DNA of 31,805 nucleotides from assembly GCA_904394705.1 (NCBI GenBank), contig CAJFNJ010000037.1, forward strand, positions 1-31,805, given 5' to 3'. Numbering within the stretch: position 1 is the first letter of the stretch; each line of letters opens with the position of its first letter. The notes beneath the pieces were generated by a model. The model worked only from the letters and a program-made list of their open reading frames with translations. It was not told the origin of the DNA and did no database searches. The translations under genes and the position numbers were made by a program. Positions 31,240-31,805 of the stretch are shown here, piece after piece. Origin of the DNA: Avimicrobium caecorum. Its GTDB lineage: Bacteria > Bacillota > Clostridia > Oscillospirales > Ruminococcaceae.

Positions 31240-31805
31240 TCAACCCGAAATCTCATGCCCAGTTTGGAACTTAAAGGTCAGCCGCCCGTCCCGGTGGACG
31301 GTCACGGTGTCGATGACTGTGAGCCAGAGCCGGTCATCAAACTCCGTGATGGGTTCTCCGTACTCCGCCAGTTCGAACATAAAACCGCCGATGTCCTCGG
31401 CCTTGGCTTCCCGCTGGGCTTTTGCTGCCTGGAGCTTCTCCAGCTTTGCCTTGGCGGTTTCGTACCGCTCTGCCAGGCCGTTGTACCGCTCCAGGTAAGT
31501 GGCCTGGTCCTGTGCCGTGATGGAATTCTCTTCGATGCACCGCTTGGTCAGCTCGGCCACCACCTCCATTTCGGAAAGGAGCGCCGCAATCTCGCTGTCC
31601 AGGGAGCCGGTGTCGGTCAGCGCCGCCTGCATGGTGCGGCACTCATCCAGCAGCCGCTCTTTATCCGACACCAGCGCATTGAAGGCATCCAGGAACCGGG
31701 CCTTGATCTCCTCCTCAGTCAGGTGCGGTGTCTGGCACTTTTCTTCACCGGTGAACTTGCTGTTGCACCGCCAGATGGTGCGCCGGTATTTGTCGGTGGA
31801 ATGCC
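31240..31805 (-). CDS. Large serine recombinase, C-terminal part (partial)
   Basis: The frame is open to the window edge and encodes the last 188 or so residues of a TndX/Tn4451-type large serine recombinase. At the upstream end are STDKYRRTIWRCNSKF and KCQTPHLTEEEIKARFLDAF, the second half of the recombinase zinc beta-ribbon with its cysteines. A long coiled coil (residues from DKERLLDECRTMQAAL to KLEKLQAAKAQREAKAE) follows, then the C-terminal FDDRLWLTVIDTVTVHRDGR domain. The catalytic serine domain lies beyond the edge. Such enzymes integrate and excise conjugative or mobilisable elements and usually stand at one end of the element. The GTG at 31671 is internal, not the start. Confidence 0.88.
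   Translation of the reverse strand, partial: HSTDKYRRTIWRCNSKFTGEEKCQTPHLTEEEIKARFLDAFNALVSDKERLLDECRTMQAALTDTGSLDSEIAALLSEMEVVAELTKRCIEENSITAQDQATYLERYNGLAERYETAKAKLEKLQAAKAQREAKAEDIGGFMFELAEYGEPITEFDDRLWLTVIDTVTVHRDGRLTFKFQTGHEISG

Overview
The window looks like a chromosomal segment of a GC-rich (roughly 58-60% by eye) member of the Clostridia, most likely a gut Oscillospiraceae/Ruminococcaceae-type bacterium. This rests on strong AAGGAGG-type ribosome binding sites, sigma-A-like promoters, TTG and GTG starts, Gram-positive gene families (PadR/DUF2812, DUF5058, a NupOPQ-like nucleoside importer, a PAS/GGDEF sensor) and very GC-rich third codon positions that create long antisense shadow frames. 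The genus is an inference only. No tRNA, rRNA or CRISPR array was seen.

Layout. At 1-430 an AT-rich sequence abuts the C-terminal remnant of an XRE-type regulator. At 446-4221, on the plus strand, come a GNAT acetyltransferase, RecG, a BilS-like flavodoxin and a metallo-beta-lactamase-fold hydrolase. A MATE exporter with its own promoter follows (4388-5758). At 5857-8816, minus strand, lies a three-gene operon: a DUF5058 membrane protein, a second membrane protein and an M20/AbgB-type amidohydrolase, behind a promoter with a palindrome in its spacer. A THUMP-type RNA methyltransferase (9110-10228) is followed by a 640-base non-coding stretch rich in hairpins, then two more M20 amidohydrolases (10866-13877), each with its own promoter. 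At 13986-18992, minus strand, a nucleoside ABC importer (ATPase and two permeases, no binding lipoprotein in the window) is coupled to a pyrimidine-nucleoside phosphorylase.

At 19239-21313 lie a flavodoxin and a PadR-DUF2812 pair. At 21557-25609 a chemoreceptor gene and a diguanylate cyclase gene converge on a shared terminator. Both carry disabling lesions near the 5' end: an in-frame TAG in the first and a frame break at a T8 tract in the second. The cyclase also seems to end in a foreign PilZ-like tail. At 26121-29748 are a large Imm5-like protein, a beta-lactamase-fold lipoprotein and another flavodoxin. From 29749 to the end come a second hairpin-rich intergenic region, an AT-rich orphan membrane protein and the C-terminus of a large serine recombinase, so the right edge probably enters an integrative element.

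The main themes are scavenging (three paralogous amidohydrolases with a probable dedicated permease pair; nucleoside import plus phosphorolysis), possible decay or switching of chemotaxis and c-di-GMP signalling, and mobile-element boundaries at both window edges. The best candidates for undescribed biology are the DUF5058/partner/amidohydrolase system, the structured non-coding stretches sharing a 19-base motif, and the Imm5-like fusion.
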